A stretch of 64,000 nucleotides of DNA from Rathayibacter iranicus NCPPB 2253 = VKM Ac-1602 (GCF_003149025.1 NZ_QGDV01000002.1:186001-250000), one strand, 5' to 3'. Numbered from the stretch's first letter, positions 1 through 10,862 are shown. The notes: generated from the sequence alone by a model not told the origin. Numbers and translations: made by a program.

Positions 1-1
1 C

Positions 2-295
2 TTTGGGCTCAAGGTCGCTGATCCGGTGGTCGTGCTGGTCGCAGGAGCTGTGCTCTGCCTCGCGCTGGTCGCTGCCGTGGGCCTGCTGAACCGCCCGATC
101 GGGTTCCGCGTCGGCTGGGTGCTCCAGTTCGTTATCGTGGCCTCGGGCCTGCTGGTCCCGATCATGTACGTCATCGGCGCCGCCTTCGTGGCGCTGTGGA
201 CGTACTGCATGGTGACCGGCACCCGCCTCGACGCACAGACCCACCGAGCCGCGCAGCCCGCCGATCCCACCGATCCCACCGAAGGAGAACGCTGA
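2..295 (+). CDS. DUF4233-like membrane protein, 5' end outside window
   Basis: The frame is open from the first bases of the window, so only the C-terminal 97 residues are visible. They contain two hydrophobic segments separated by a short polar turn (NRPIGFRVGW), then a polar Pro/Thr-rich tail. Proteins of the DUF4233 family look like this and usually sit between folC and ndk in actinobacteria, which fits the ndk gene that starts 4 bp after this stop codon. The function of the family is not known to me. It is probably in the same transcript as ndk. The family assignment rests on style and position. Confidence 0.65.
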   Translation, partial: FGLKVADPVVVLVAGAVLCLALVAAVGLLNRPIGFRVGWVLQFVIVASGLLVPIMYVIGAAFVALWTYCMVTGTRLDAQTHRAAQPADPTDPTEGER

Positions 296-298
296 ATC

Positions 299-715
299 AT
301 GGCAACTCAGGAGACTCTCGTCCTCGTCAAGCCCGACGGCGTCGCCCGCAACCTCACCGGCGAGATCCTCCGCCGCATCGAGGCGAAGGGCTACTCTCTC
401 ATCGACGTCAAGCTTGTCGAGGCCGACCGCGGGCTGCTTTCCGCCCACTACGCCGAGCACGAGGGCAAGCCGTTCTACGAGCCCCTTGTGGAGTTCATGG
501 AGAGCGGACCGATCGTCGCCCTCCGCATCGCTGGCGACCGCGTTATCGAAGGCTTCCGCGCCCTCGCCGGAACCACCGACCCCACCACAGCCGCACCGGG
601 CACGATCCGCGGCGACCTGGGACGCGACTGGGGTCTCAAGGTTCAACAGAATCTCGTGCACGGCTCCGACTCCGAGGAGTCCGCCGCTCGCGAACTCGCG
701 CTGTGGTTCGCCTGA
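299..715 (+). CDS. ndk: Nucleoside diphosphate kinase
   Basis: Transfers the terminal phosphate of ATP to nucleoside diphosphates through a phosphohistidine, balancing NTP and dNTP pools in the cytoplasm. The 138-residue length is normal for the family. The N-terminus TLVLVKPDGVARN and the active-site motif NLVHGSDSEESA (catalytic His near residue 120) are both intact. The ATG is preceded by AAGGAG at a good distance. It follows the DUF4233 gene by 4 bp, so the two are probably co-transcribed, and it faces the convergent VKOR gene. Confidence 0.97.
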   Translation: MATQETLVLVKPDGVARNLTGEILRRIEAKGYSLIDVKLVEADRGLLSAHYAEHEGKPFYEPLVEFMESGPIVALRIAGDRVIEGFRALAGTTDPTTAAPGTIRGDLGRDWGLKVQQNLVHGSDSEESAARELALWFA

Positions 716-732
716 GCATTGTGATGGGGGCA

Positions 733-755
733 CGCCCGAGCGTTGTGGTCGGGCG
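733..755 (+). terminator. Stem-loop after ndk
   Basis: CGCCCGA and TCGGGCG form a 7-bp stem with a 9-nt loop, 18 bp after the ndk stop and between two convergent genes. There is no T-run, as is common in GC-rich actinobacteria. A direct repeat GTTGTGGTCGGGC overlaps the second arm. Confidence 0.45.
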
Positions 756-813
756 TTGTGGTCGGGCTGGGCGTGGCTGGCCCGAGGCGATCCGCTTGCC
801 GCGACGGCCTCCG

Positions 814-1431
814 TCACAGGTAGGCGAGCACGTCCAGCCGCACCTGCGCCAGCACGGCGATGAGCAGGTAGCAGAGCAGGGTGAGGAACGGGGTCCAGCC
901 GTACGCCGCGCGCGCGACGCGGCGGATCTTTGAGGGAACCGGGTAGACGCCCTCGCGGAGATTGCGCAAGGTCACGAGCCAAAAGCCGGGAATGACGACT
1001 GCCCACGTGAGCATGCACCAGGGGCACAGCGTCCCGAGAGCGTAGATGCTCGTTGCGACGAGCCAGCCGACGAAAACGAGCGCCAGAACGAAGCCGGCGT
1101 TAAATAGCGCCCAGAACCATCGGTCGAACCGCGCGCCCGCGAGCAGACCTGCCCCCACGACGATGGGCGCGATCCACGCGGCGAGCCCGATCAGCGGATT
1201 CGGGAAGCCGAAGATCGCGCCCTGCGTGGAGTTCAGATTCGCGCTGCACTGCACGAGGAGGCTGAAGTCGCAGCCAAGGCTCGCCTCAGGGGTCGCGAGG
1301 GCGGTGAACTTGTCGTTCGTGAGGGCGAATGCGGCGGTCCAGCCGATGATGCCCAGCGCGATCAGCAGGACGGCGAAAACGACCGGACGGTGCTGGGTGG
1401 GGGTGCCGTGCACCCCAGAATCGCTGGACAC
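814..1431 (-). CDS. Vitamin K epoxide reductase (VKOR) family protein
   Basis: Integral membrane thiol oxidoreductase. Bacterial VKORs reoxidise a DsbA-like partner and pass electrons to quinone, so disulfide bonds can form in exported proteins. The 205-residue protein has about five hydrophobic segments, a first periplasmic-side cysteine pair (GCDFSLLVQC) and the redox motif CPWC near residue 140; both pairs needed for electron relay are present. The GTG start is chosen because a CATAAT -10 hexamer lies exactly 6 nt upstream, which suggests a leaderless mRNA. No thioredoxin-like partner is encoded nearby. It is divergent from rne. Confidence 0.88.
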   Translation of the reverse strand: MSSDSGVHGTPTQHRPVVFAVLLIALGIIGWTAAFALTNDKFTALATPEASLGCDFSLLVQCSANLNSTQGAIFGFPNPLIGLAAWIAPIVVGAGLLAGARFDRWFWALFNAGFVLALVFVGWLVATSIYALGTLCPWCMLTWAVVIPGFWLVTLRNLREGVYPVPSKIRRVARAAYGWTPFLTLLCYLLIAVLAQVRLDVLAYL

Positions 1432-1437
1432 CGGGGG

Positions 1438-1443
1438 ATTATG
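1438..1443 (-). promoter_or_regulatory. -10 hexamer of the VKOR gene (leaderless)
   Basis: CATAAT on the minus strand ends 6 nt before the GTG start codon, so transcription would begin at the start codon itself. Confidence 0.5.
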
Positions 1444-1802
1444 ACATGCGCCGGATCAGCGCCTCTGGGAATGCGTGCGATAATCGGAGCCGTCGGTCCG
1501 GGAGACCCCGCATCGACGCGAAGAAGATTTACCGGGCGAGTACCGGGCCACAGGAGATCGACAGCGTTCCGCGAATGGACGCGCCCGGTCTCCGCTCGAC
1601 CGAGAGACGACCGCTGGTCGCACGACGGTGGAGTACGTGTCGGATAGTCAGTTCCGAGAGTGAAGCTGCACCCGGAGTCTGCGCCACGTGAGCGATGGGA
1701 CCGGGGGAGCGGAAGGATTCGCGACGGGCCGAGGCCCCTCGCACGAGAGAAGCATCCGGGGAATCGGCGCGGCGAACGACCCGGCCGAGGAGTGCACCAG
1801 GA
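1444..1802 (+). other. Intergenic region upstream of rne
   Basis: About 360 bp between the divergent VKOR and rne genes. It stays open in the rne frame back to 1695 but the sequence there is Arg/Glu/Ser-rich and unlike a protein start. I see no recognisable gene. It probably holds the rne promoter and a leader; RNase E mRNAs are autoregulated through their leaders in Enterobacteria, but nothing here shows such a structure. A GAGGAG Shine-Dalgarno sequence lies at 1787-1792. Confidence 0.5.
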
Positions 1803-4421
1803 ATGGTGGAAGACAACAGCACGAGCGGATCCGATCCGGACCGCGACGAGCCCCGCAGCGGGGCCAGAAAGATCAGCCGCCTCTTCGGTGGCCGCCGGAT
1901 GACCCGGCGGACCGAGTCGAGCGCGCCAGCGACAGGGGAGACCATCATCGATAGCACCGAGACCGACCAGACCGGCAACGACGAGACCGGGCGGGCGGAG
2001 GCTTCCACCGATGTGTCGACGCAGGCGCCCGGGCAGGCGCCTGAGGCCTCCACAGCAGCGCCTGAGCCGTCGACGCTGGCAGGTACCGCGTCCGCCCCCG
2101 CACTGCTACCGGTGACCGCTGAGGGGGAGGAGCCGCGCCGGCCCGTCCTGCCGCCCGCGTCACTCCTGTTTCAGGCCCCCGTCCTACCCGATTACGTCGA
2201 GCTGACTCCTCTACCCCCGCGAGGCGCCCCGCTCGGTCTCCGCGACGAGCGCGACGAGCGGGACGCTCCTTCGGACGAGCAGGGCTCGATCCGGCGCCGC
2301 TCGAGACGCCGCAGCGGCGAGAACGATCGAGGTGGGTCGGATGATCCTGAGCAGACCGTCGTCAGGGTCCGCCAGCCGCGCGAACCCCGCGAGGCGCGCG
2401 AACCCGAGCTGATCACCGAACCGCAGCGCATCAAGGGTTCTACCCGGCTTGAGGCCAAGAAGCAGCGCCGTCGCGACGGCCGCGACGCCGGCCGCCGTCG
2501 GACCGTCGTGACCGAGTCCGAGTTCCTCGCGCGCCGCGAGGCCGTCGACCGCGTCATGGTCGTGCGTTCGAGGCAGGACAGCATCCGCATCGGCGTGCTC
2601 GAAGACGGCGTGCTCGCCGAGCACTACGTCGCCCGCTCACAGGAGGCGTCGCTTATCGGCAACGTCTACCTCGGTCGCGTGCAGAACGTTTTGCCGAGTA
2701 TGGAGGCCGCCTTCGTCGACATTGGGCGCGGTCGCAATGCCGTGCTGTACTCCGGCGAGGTCGACTGGGACGCCGCGAACAACGCCGGTGGCCCCCGCCG
2801 GATCGAACTCGCACTCAAGCCCGGCGACCGTGTCCTCGTGCAGGTCACGAAGGACCCGGTCGGTCACAAGGGCGCCCGCCTCACCAGCCAGATCTCACTG
2901 CCCGGCCGCTACCTCGTGTACGTGCCCAACGGATCAATGAACGGCATCTCGCGCAAGCTTCCCGACACAGAGCGCGCGCGCCTCAAGAAGATCCTCAAGG
3001 AAGTCCTGCCCGAGAACGTCGGCGTCATCGTCCGCACAGCCGCTGAAGGTGCCACCGAGGAGCAACTCACGGTGGACGTCGAACGCCTCACGGCGCAGTG
3101 GACCGCGCTGAGCGACAAGGCCGCAACGGGCCAGGCGCCGGCCCTTCTCCACAGCGAGCCGGACCTCCTGATCAAGATCGTGCGCGACGTCTTCAACGAG
3201 GACTTCGAGACGATGGTCATCGCGGGCGACGACGCCCGCGAGACGATCGAGCTCTACCTCAGTCAGGTCGCTCCCGACCTGCTCGAGCGCGTCGAGATCT
3301 ACACCGGCGAGCAGGACGCCTTCGACGAGTTCCGCATCACGGAGCAGATTGAGAAGGCGCTGGAGCGCAAGGTGTGGCTGCCCAGCGGCGGCTCGCTCGT
3401 GATCGACCGCACCGAGGCCATGACCGTCGTCGACGTCAACACCGGCAAGTTCGTCGGCTCCGGCGGCAACCTCGAAGAGACGGTCACCAAGAACAATCTC
3501 GAGGCGGCGGAGGAGATCGTTCGCCAGCTGCGGCTGCGCGACATCGGCGGCATCATCGTCGTCGACTTCATCGACATGGTGCTCGAGTCCAACCGCGACC
3601 TCGTCCTGCGGCGCCTGGTCGAGTGCCTGAGCCGCGACCGTACGAAGCACCAGGTGGCCGAGGTCACCTCGCTCGGGCTCGTACAGATGACCCGCAAGAA
3701 GTTGGGGCTCGGTCTGCTCGAGACGTTCAGCGAAAACTGCGAAGTCTGCGCGGGCCGCGGTGTCATCGTGCACCACGATCCTGTGCTGAAGCATCGCTCG
3801 ACCGCGGCGCCGCAGCAGGAGCAGCGCCGGCGCGGAAAGGGCGGCGATCAGCAGCCCGCCTCCGGCCGCTCGAACGGCGCGTCCACGGCTGCCGCCAAGT
3901 CGGTCAGCACTCACGCCATTACCGATGACGCCAAGAACGCCCTCGCGCAGATCGCCGCAAGCACCATTCAGCCGCAGGCAGCGCGCCAGGCTACGGAGGA
4001 AGTGGCCGAACTGGTCGAGGACGCCACCGAAACCGAGCCGATCGCCGCTCCCCAGGAGGCGGGAGAGAAGCAGCTCGCCGAGCCTGCGTCCCGTGGGGAA
4101 CGTCCCGTTCGGGGAGAGCGGCGGCGCCGCAGCCGTGACCGCGAGCCTCGCCAGGAGAGCGCCGAGGCGCCTGTCGAGCAGATGGCCGACTTTGCCGCGG
4201 CGGCGATTCTCGACATCCCGATCCCGCCGGCGCCTGTCACGCCACCGCGTCGGGTACGCAGCGACGTGGCCGAGCACCTGCTTGACTCCGTGCTCGATGC
4301 GCTGCCCGCGCCGAAGCAGCCCGGTCAGGGTCGAGCCAAGAGCCGCCGGGTCACCACGGCCGCGCTCACGGGTGTCGCCGTCATCCCCGAGCACACGCCG
4401 CGGCGCGCCGACCAGCAATAG
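1803..4421 (+). CDS. rne: Ribonuclease E/G family endoribonuclease
   Basis: Single-strand-specific endoribonuclease of mRNA decay and rRNA/tRNA maturation. From the ATG at 1803 (GAGGAG 10 nt upstream) the protein is 872 residues. Residues 1-230 are a low-complexity, charged arm. An S1 domain begins near residue 260 (RVQNVLPSMEAAFVDIG). The catalytic DNase-I-like part includes DRTEAMTVVDVNTGKF near residue 533 and VVDFIDM near residue 580. The Zn-link CEVCAGRG near residue 645 joins dimers. The C-terminal 200 residues are again low complexity with Arg-rich patches, likely for scaffold and RNA contacts. The frame can be extended to 1695 but the shorter start has the better ribosome binding site. 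Confidence 0.95.
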   Translation: MVEDNSTSGSDPDRDEPRSGARKISRLFGGRRMTRRTESSAPATGETIIDSTETDQTGNDETGRAEASTDVSTQAPGQAPEASTAAPEPSTLAGTASAPALLPVTAEGEEPRRPVLPPASLLFQAPVLPDYVELTPLPPRGAPLGLRDERDERDAPSDEQGSIRRRSRRRSGENDRGGSDDPEQTVVRVRQPREPREAREPELITEPQRIKGSTRLEAKKQRRRDGRDAGRRRTVVTESEFLARREAVDRVMVVRSRQDSIRIGVLEDGVLAEHYVARSQEASLIGNVYLGRVQNVLPSMEAAFVDIGRGRNAVLYSGEVDWDAANNAGGPRRIELALKPGDRVLVQVTKDPVGHKGARLTSQISLPGRYLVYVPNGSMNGISRKLPDTERARLKKILKEVLPENVGVIVRTAAEGATEEQLTVDVERLTAQWTALSDKAATGQAPALLHSEPDLLIKIVRDVFNEDFETMVIAGDDARETIELYLSQVAPDLLERVEIYTGEQDAFDEFRITEQIEKALERKVWLPSGGSLVIDRTEAMTVVDVNTGKFVGSGGNLEETVTKNNLEAAEEIVRQLRLRDIGGIIVVDFIDMVLESNRDLVLRRLVECLSRDRTKHQVAEVTSLGLVQMTRKKLGLGLLETFSENCEVCAGRGVIVHHDPVLKHRSTAAPQQEQRRRGKGGDQQPASGRSNGASTAAAKSVSTHAITDDAKNALAQIAASTIQPQAARQATEEVAELVEDATETEPIAAPQEAGEKQLAEPASRGERPVRGERRRRSRDREPRQESAEAPVEQMADFAAAAILDIPIPPAPVTPPRRVRSDVAEHLLDSVLDALPAPKQPGQGRAKSRRVTTAALTGVAVIPEHTPRRADQQ

Positions 4422-4436
4422 CGGCCGGGAAGGCGC

Positions 4437-4742
4437 TCAGGAGGGCCCGGAGGTCGGCGAGAGTCGGCACCGGGCCCTCTCGCGGTCGCGACCCCTGATC
4501 CGTAAGCCGCTGTCTCGGAGCCGCTCGACCAGCTCCCGCATGCTGACGTGCAGCGCGCCGGCGCCGATCAGTTCTGCAATCCGCTCCTGTGGCACGTCGT
4601 AGTGGTCGAGGTCGAAGCCGCGCTCCGGTACTCCGGCGCGTTGAGCGAACGCGTGTAGCTCCTCCAACGAGACGTCGCTCACGAGGTGCGCCCAGAGCGT
4701 GCCGTGAGCCGGCCAGCGTGCTGCGTCGATGAGGATGGCCAC
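4437..4742 (-). CDS. DUF4031 domain protein
   Basis: A 101-residue soluble protein matching the DUF4031 pattern: a start such as MAILIDAARWPAHGTLWAHL, a central GFDLDHYDVPQER and a C-terminal VSMRELVERLRDSGLR. I know of no assigned function for the family; the conserved Asp and His residues (LID, HLVSD, DHYD) could bind metal, but this is inference. The GTG start is supported by TACGAT 6 nt upstream. It converges with rne, the stop codons lying 15 bp apart. Confidence 0.85.
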   Translation of the reverse strand: MAILIDAARWPAHGTLWAHLVSDVSLEELHAFAQRAGVPERGFDLDHYDVPQERIAELIGAGALHVSMRELVERLRDSGLRIRGRDRERARCRLSPTSGPS

Positions 4743-4748
4743 GCCTTG

Positions 4749-4754
4749 ATCGTA
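4749..4754 (-). promoter_or_regulatory. -10 hexamer of the DUF4031 gene (leaderless)
   Basis: TACGAT on the minus strand, 6 nt before the GTG start. Confidence 0.5.
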
Positions 4755-4843
4755 GGCGGCGCGTCGCCGCCGCGTCCGCCCACAGCTCGGCTACCGTGAC
4801 GAGGTCGTTGGTCGGACGGCGCAGCCCCAGTGGGTGCGTGAGT

Positions 4844-4872
4844 TTGACCGTGGAGTGTGTAACCCGTACTCT
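4844..4872 (+). promoter_or_regulatory. Housekeeping promoter of rplU-rpmA
   Basis: TTGACC (4844-4849), a 17-nt spacer and TACTCT (4867-4872) fit the sigma-70/SigA consensus well. Transcription would start near 4879, giving a leader of about 190 nt before rplU. Confidence 0.75.
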
Positions 4873-4878
4873 TGACCG

Positions 4879-5070
4879 TTGGTGTGGCGCGATCCATGTG
4901 CTCACGCAGATTTCCGTTGTCGCTCCGCCCCTTCGGGGGTGCGGGCCGCGGTGCCGGTTCCCTCTCATCGTGAGGAGACGGGTACGAACCGGAAGACCGG
5001 GGCACAGCCCCGTCCCTACAAGCCCCGGATGGCGCCTCCGCTCCGTCCAGACGAGAAACAGGTACGAGAA
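4879..5070 (+). promoter_or_regulatory. Structured 5' leader of rplU
   Basis: Between the predicted transcription start and rplU are three stem-loops: CCGCCCC-TTCG-GGGG with a UUCG tetraloop (4925-4944); CCGGTTC (4954-4960) pairing with GAACCGG (4986-4992) around an inner GAGG-rich hairpin; and a hairpin GGGGC-ACA-GCCCC (4999-5011). Ribosomal protein operons are often autoregulated through such leaders. Whether L21 binds here is inference. Confidence 0.5.
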
Positions 5071-5379
5071 GTGGTTTACGCAGTTGTGCGCGCCGGCGGT
5101 CGGCAGGAGAAGGTCGAGGTCGGCACCATCGTGACGATGGACCGGGTCAAGGCCGACGAGAACGGCACCGTGCAGCTTCCTGCCGTGCTGCTCGTTGATG
5201 GTGAGTCAATCACCTCGGATGCGGCGACCCTCGCGGGTGTCACCGTTACCGCCGAGGTGCTCGAGGACCTCCGCGGTCCGAAGATCATCATTCAGAAGTT
5301 CAAGAACAAGACCGGTTACAAGAAGCGCCAGGGGCACCGTCAGGACCTCACGCGCGTCAAGGTCACTGGCATCAAGTAG
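5071..5379 (+). CDS. rplU: 50S ribosomal protein L21 (bL21)
   Basis: Large-subunit protein that binds 23S rRNA with L20. The family start [18 protein letters not shown] is found at the GTG at 5071, giving 102 residues, the normal length; the frame runs open further upstream but that part is leader RNA. The C-terminus [18 protein letters not shown] is the conserved rRNA-contacting end. It heads rplU-rpmA-obgE, the usual bacterial order. Confidence 0.97.
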   Translation: MVYAVVRAGGRQEKVEVGTIVTMDRVKADENGTVQLPAVLLVDGESITSDAATLAGVTVTAEVLEDLRGPKIIIQKFKNKTGYKKRQGHRQDLTRVKVTGIK

Positions 5380-5385
5380 TCCTGA

Positions 5386-7395
<2,010 letters not shown>

Positions 7396-7422
7396 CTTCT
7401 CGGCCACCGGGTCGTCGGCGAA

Positions 7423-7428
7423 TACACT
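7423..7428 (+). promoter_or_regulatory. -10 hexamer of proA (leaderless)
   Basis: TACACT ends 6 nt before the proA ATG. It gives proA its own promoter although obgE ends only 39 bp upstream. Confidence 0.55.
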
Positions 7429-7434
7429 GGCCCG

Positions 7435-8703
7435 ATGCCGCAGACGACCCATGACAGCATCGAGCTGACCGAGCGCTTCGCCGCCTCCCGCGCCGCCTCC
7501 CGCGCTCTCAGGAGCGCGACGACCGACCTCAAGAATCGCGCGCTGATGGCCATCGCCGAAGCAGTGCGCACGAGCGCCGCGCGAGTAGTACCGGCGAACG
7601 AACTCGATCTCGAACGTGGCCGGGGCAGCGGCATGAGTGCGGGGCTGCAGGACCGCCTCCGACTCGATCAGGCCCGCCTAGGGTCTCTCGCCGAGGCTGT
7701 CCTGGCTATCGCAGGGCTGACCGATCCCGTCGGGCAGACCGTCCGCGGCTCGAACCTCCCGAACGGAGCCTCGCTCACACAGGTACGGGTGCCCTTCGGT
7801 GTCGTCGGAGCGATCTACGAGGCGCGGCCGAACGTCACCATCGACATCGCGGCGCTCGCCCTGAAGAGCGGCAACGCCGTCGTCCTGCGTGGAGGTAGCG
7901 CCGCCGAGAACACGAACCGCGTGCTGGTGGAGCTGTTGCAGGATGCAGTCGTCTCCGTCGGGCTGCCGGCCGCGCTGGTGCAGACGGTCGATGACCACGG
8001 CCGCGACGGCGCAAAGGCGCTGATGCGCGCGCGCGGCTACGTCGATGTCCTGGTGCCGCGGGGGAGTGCCGGCCTGATCGAGTCGGTCGTCACGGAATCG
8101 ACCGTGCCGGTCATCGAGACCGGCGCCGGCGTGGTCCACACCTTTCTCGATGCGAGCGCCAACGAGCAGTGGGCGGTCGACATCGTGCACAACGCCAAGG
8201 TGCAGCGGCCGAGCACGTGCAACGCCCTCGAGACGCTTCTGGTGCACCGCGACGCGGCCGAGCGCCTACTCCCGCCCGTTTTGGGGCGTCTCGCCGAGGC
8301 GGGGGTCACCGTCCACGGCGACGACCGCGTGCTCGCTCTGCACCCCGCTGCAGTACCGGCGACGGAGGAGGACTGGTCAGCCGAGTACTACTCGCTCGAC
8401 ATTGCCGTCGCCGTTGTCGATGACCTCGACGCCGCGATGGCGCATATCGACAGGTACTCGACGCATCACACCGAGTCGATCGTGACGAACGACCTGGCAA
8501 ACGCCGAGCGTTTTCTCGCCGAGGTTGACTCCGCCGTGGTGATGGTCAACGCCTCCTCCCGCTTCACGGACGGGGGCGAGTTCGGCTTTGGCGCCGAAGT
8601 CGGCATCTCGACGCAGAAGCTGCACGCGCGTGGGCCGATGGGACTCCCCGAGCTGACGACCACGAAATGGTTGCTGCGCGGAACAGGGCAGATCCGGGGC
8701 TGA
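7435..8703 (+). CDS. proA: Gamma-glutamyl phosphate reductase
   Basis: Second step of proline synthesis: NADPH-dependent reduction of gamma-glutamyl phosphate to glutamate semialdehyde. The 422-residue length is normal. The catalytic cysteine lies in NAKVQRPSTCNALETLL, and the cofactor-binding region VRVPFGVVGAIYEARPNVT and the C-terminal GEFGFGAEVGISTQKLHARGPMG (split here as GEFGFGAEVG and STQKLHARGPMG) are intact. Many actinobacteria have proB (glutamate 5-kinase) between obgE and proA; here there is none, so proB must lie elsewhere if proline is made by this route. Confidence 0.96.
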   Translation: MPQTTHDSIELTERFAASRAASRALRSATTDLKNRALMAIAEAVRTSAARVVPANELDLERGRGSGMSAGLQDRLRLDQARLGSLAEAVLAIAGLTDPVGQTVRGSNLPNGASLTQVRVPFGVVGAIYEARPNVTIDIAALALKSGNAVVLRGGSAAENTNRVLVELLQDAVVSVGLPAALVQTVDDHGRDGAKALMRARGYVDVLVPRGSAGLIESVVTESTVPVIETGAGVVHTFLDASANEQWAVDIVHNAKVQRPSTCNALETLLVHRDAAERLLPPVLGRLAEAGVTVHGDDRVLALHPAAVPATEEDWSAEYYSLDIAVAVVDDLDAAMAHIDRYSTHHTESIVTNDLANAERFLAEVDSAVVMVNASSRFTDGGEFGFGAEVGISTQKLHARGPMGLPELTTTKWLLRGTGQIRG

Positions 8704-8800
8704 ATGCGCTGCGGCCGCTAGGCTGACCTGTCGCCCCGCGGCATCCGGGTACACTCGACGGAGCCCCGCCGGGGTGTCCACGACCTCCAAGGAGCACCGC

Positions 8801-8998
8801 ATGTCCCTCGCGACGACCGTCCTTGCCGAAGCAGCGGCCCACGCGGAGCTTCCGTTCCCCCCGATCGTCTTCGGCCTGATCGCCGCCGTCGCCTTCACCG
8901 CTCTCGGCTTCGTCACCTGGAGCTACCGCGACGTCGCCAATCGCCACTCGCACAAGACTGGCGCGGGGTCGCAGGACCAGCACGGTCACGGCCACTAG
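8801..8998 (+). CDS. Small single-pass membrane protein with His-rich tail
   Basis: A 65-residue protein starting at an ATG preceded by AAGGAG (spacing 6-7 nt). One hydrophobic helix spans roughly residues 18-40 (IVFGLIAAVAFTALGFVTW), followed by SYRDVANRHSHK and a tail ending GHGH. I do not recognise a named family. The four histidines in the last ten residues or so could bind a metal, but may be chance. It sits between proA and nadD. Confidence 0.7.
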   Translation: MSLATTVLAEAAAHAELPFPPIVFGLIAAVAFTALGFVTWSYRDVANRHSHKTGAGSQDQHGHGH

Positions 8999-9016
8999 CC
9001 TGGGAGCCCCGCTATC

Positions 9017-9628
9017 GTGACGTCCGCCTCGAGCGGAGACACCCGGCGTCCCCGCATCGGCGTGATGGGCGGCACCTTCGACCCAATCCACCACGGGCAC
9101 CTGGTGGCCGCCTCGGAGGTAGCGCAGTCGTTCGATCTCGACGAAGTTGTCTTCGTGCCCACTGGTCAGCCGTGGCACAAGAAGACGGTGACCTCGGCCG
9201 AACACCGCTATTTGATGACAGTGATTGCAACGGCATCAAACCCCTCGTTTACCGTGAGCCGCGTTGACGTCGACCGCGTAGGGACGACCTACACGATCGA
9301 CACTCTTCGAGACATCCACGCCGCGCATCCGGATGCCGAACTGTTCTTCATCACCGGTGCCGACGCAGTCGCCCAAATCCTGAGCTGGAAGGACTACGAC
9401 GAGCTCTGGGAGCTGGCCCACTTCGTCGCGGTCAGCCGGCCAGGCCATGTCCTCAACGTTTCGGAATTGCCGGCGCAAGACGTATCCTTGTTGGAAATTC
9501 CGGCGCTAGCGATTTCCTCGACCGACTGTCGGAGCCGCGTGAACCGGGGTCATCCGGTCTGGTATCTGGTTCCCGACGGTGTCGTCCAGTACATCTCGAA
9601 GCACCACCTGTATCGGAGTACGTCATGA
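9017..9628 (+). CDS. nadD: Nicotinate-nucleotide adenylyltransferase
   Basis: Joins nicotinate mononucleotide to AMP in NAD synthesis. The N-terminus [18 protein letters not shown] holds the nucleotidyltransferase HxGH motif, and [20 protein letters not shown] is the C-terminal ISSTxxR signature. Start GTG at 9017 with GGGAG upstream; 203 residues, normal length. The stop overlaps the next start (ATGA), so the following membrane protein gene is translationally coupled. nadD followed by rsfS is a common bacterial arrangement. Confidence 0.95.
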   Translation: MTSASSGDTRRPRIGVMGGTFDPIHHGHLVAASEVAQSFDLDEVVFVPTGQPWHKKTVTSAEHRYLMTVIATASNPSFTVSRVDVDRVGTTYTIDTLRDIHAAHPDAELFFITGADAVAQILSWKDYDELWELAHFVAVSRPGHVLNVSELPAQDVSLLEIPALAISSTDCRSRVNRGHPVWYLVPDGVVQYISKHHLYRSTS

Positions 9629-10836
9629 CAGTTCAGCCCGAGGAGAAGCCGCTCACCCGGCGCGAGATCCGCGAGCGAGAGAGGCGCGAGGCCGGTGCGA
9701 CCCCCTCCGCCGCCGCTCCGACGACATCACGCCGGGCAGCCACCGCCTCCGCGACAGCCGCCGGTGACATTCCGGTCCTCACCCCTACCCAGGCGATGCG
9801 GATCACGCCCGTCGCTCCGAGCCCCGCGAGCGAGCCTGACCTGCGGACGTCCTCGCTCGAGATTGTTGCAACGGAGAATGCGACCGGTCGCGCCCTCACT
9901 CGACGCGAATTGCGCGCGCTCCTCGCGCAGCAGCAGGCCGAGAACGTCGCCGCTGCACCACAGACCGAGCGGTCCTCCCACTTCGGCGACGTCGAAGACG
10001 CTCTCGAGCGCCCCTCGTCGATTCAGCCGACCGGTGCCGGTGCAGTCGAGGAGGCCGCGGACGTATCACGCGACGCCGAGCCCGTCCCCGAGTACAGGTC
10101 TGGGGACCTAGAGACCGGTGCCGCGCAGGAGCAGCCGGCCCTTGGCCCCTCCGGTCCTGTGTCGACGGACGACCCCGAGTCCGAGACGCACGACAAGCCA
10201 ACAGACGACGACAAGCCAGCGGACGATGACGAACGAGGGACAGACGGCGAGTCCGGGCAGCCGCACCTGAACACCGCGCTCTTCGCTGCCGTCGGCTCCC
10301 TCGACATCGCAGAGGAGAAGGCGACTGAGATCACTGGCAACTTCCACCCTCCGATCGAGCACCTCGCCATCACCGAGGAACTCGACAACAAGTCGAAGGA
10401 AGAGGTCGACGCCTCGTTTGACTCGCTCATCGCGAGCGGAGTCGCCGCGACCGGCGCGGTCACGACCACTAATGCTCTGATTCTGCCGACGACCGGCTCG
10501 GGCACTACCGCGAGGGCGGACACGGGAGAAATCCTGGTCACCGGCTCGTTCGATCTGCCCCGCAGCCTCGGCTCGACCGGCCAACATCCTAATCTCTACG
10601 ACTCGCCGGACGTCGACCGTTACGTCGATCGTATCGACCGTGAGCAGCCCGTCGGCGAATCGGAGCCTGTCCGCGCCTCGAGTGCCGTGTCCACCCACGC
10701 CGCCGGTACGTCGATAATCGCGCCGCAGAAGCGTGCAGGCATCAGCGTGCCCGTCGTCCTTGCGATCACGGCAGCCGTTCTCCTCGTCGCCTCCATCGCG
10801 CTGTTCGTCGGCGGCTTTGTGCTCCACATCTTCTGA
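9625..10836 (+). CDS. Hypothetical membrane-anchored protein with LTRRE motifs
   Basis: A 403-residue protein overlapping nadD by 4 bp. The body is low complexity, rich in Thr, Ala, Asp and Glu, and probably disordered. A basic motif occurs twice: [15 protein letters not shown] near residue 9 and [14 protein letters not shown] near residue 91. A single hydrophobic helix lies at about residues 377-400 ([21 protein letters not shown]), leaving almost no sequence beyond it, so most of the protein is presumably cytoplasmic. I do not recognise a named family. Its place between nadD and rsfS and its coupling to nadD argue that it is a real gene. Confidence 0.75.
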   Translation: MTVQPEEKPLTRREIRERERREAGATPSAAAPTTSRRAATASATAAGDIPVLTPTQAMRITPVAPSPASEPDLRTSSLEIVATENATGRALTRRELRALLAQQQAENVAAAPQTERSSHFGDVEDALERPSSIQPTGAGAVEEAADVSRDAEPVPEYRSGDLETGAAQEQPALGPSGPVSTDDPESETHDKPTDDDKPADDDERGTDGESGQPHLNTALFAAVGSLDIAEEKATEITGNFHPPIEHLAITEELDNKSKEEVDASFDSLIASGVAATGAVTTTNALILPTTGSGTTARADTGEILVTGSFDLPRSLGSTGQHPNLYDSPDVDRYVDRIDREQPVGESEPVRASSAVSTHAAGTSIIAPQKRAGISVPVVLAITAAVLLVASIALFVGGFVLHIF

Positions 10837-10862
10837 TCCCCACCACCGACACTGAAGGCTTC

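Noticed and set aside
1695-1802. Longer N-terminus for rne
   Set aside because: The extra 36 residues are not conserved-looking, and GAGGAG precedes the ATG at 1803.
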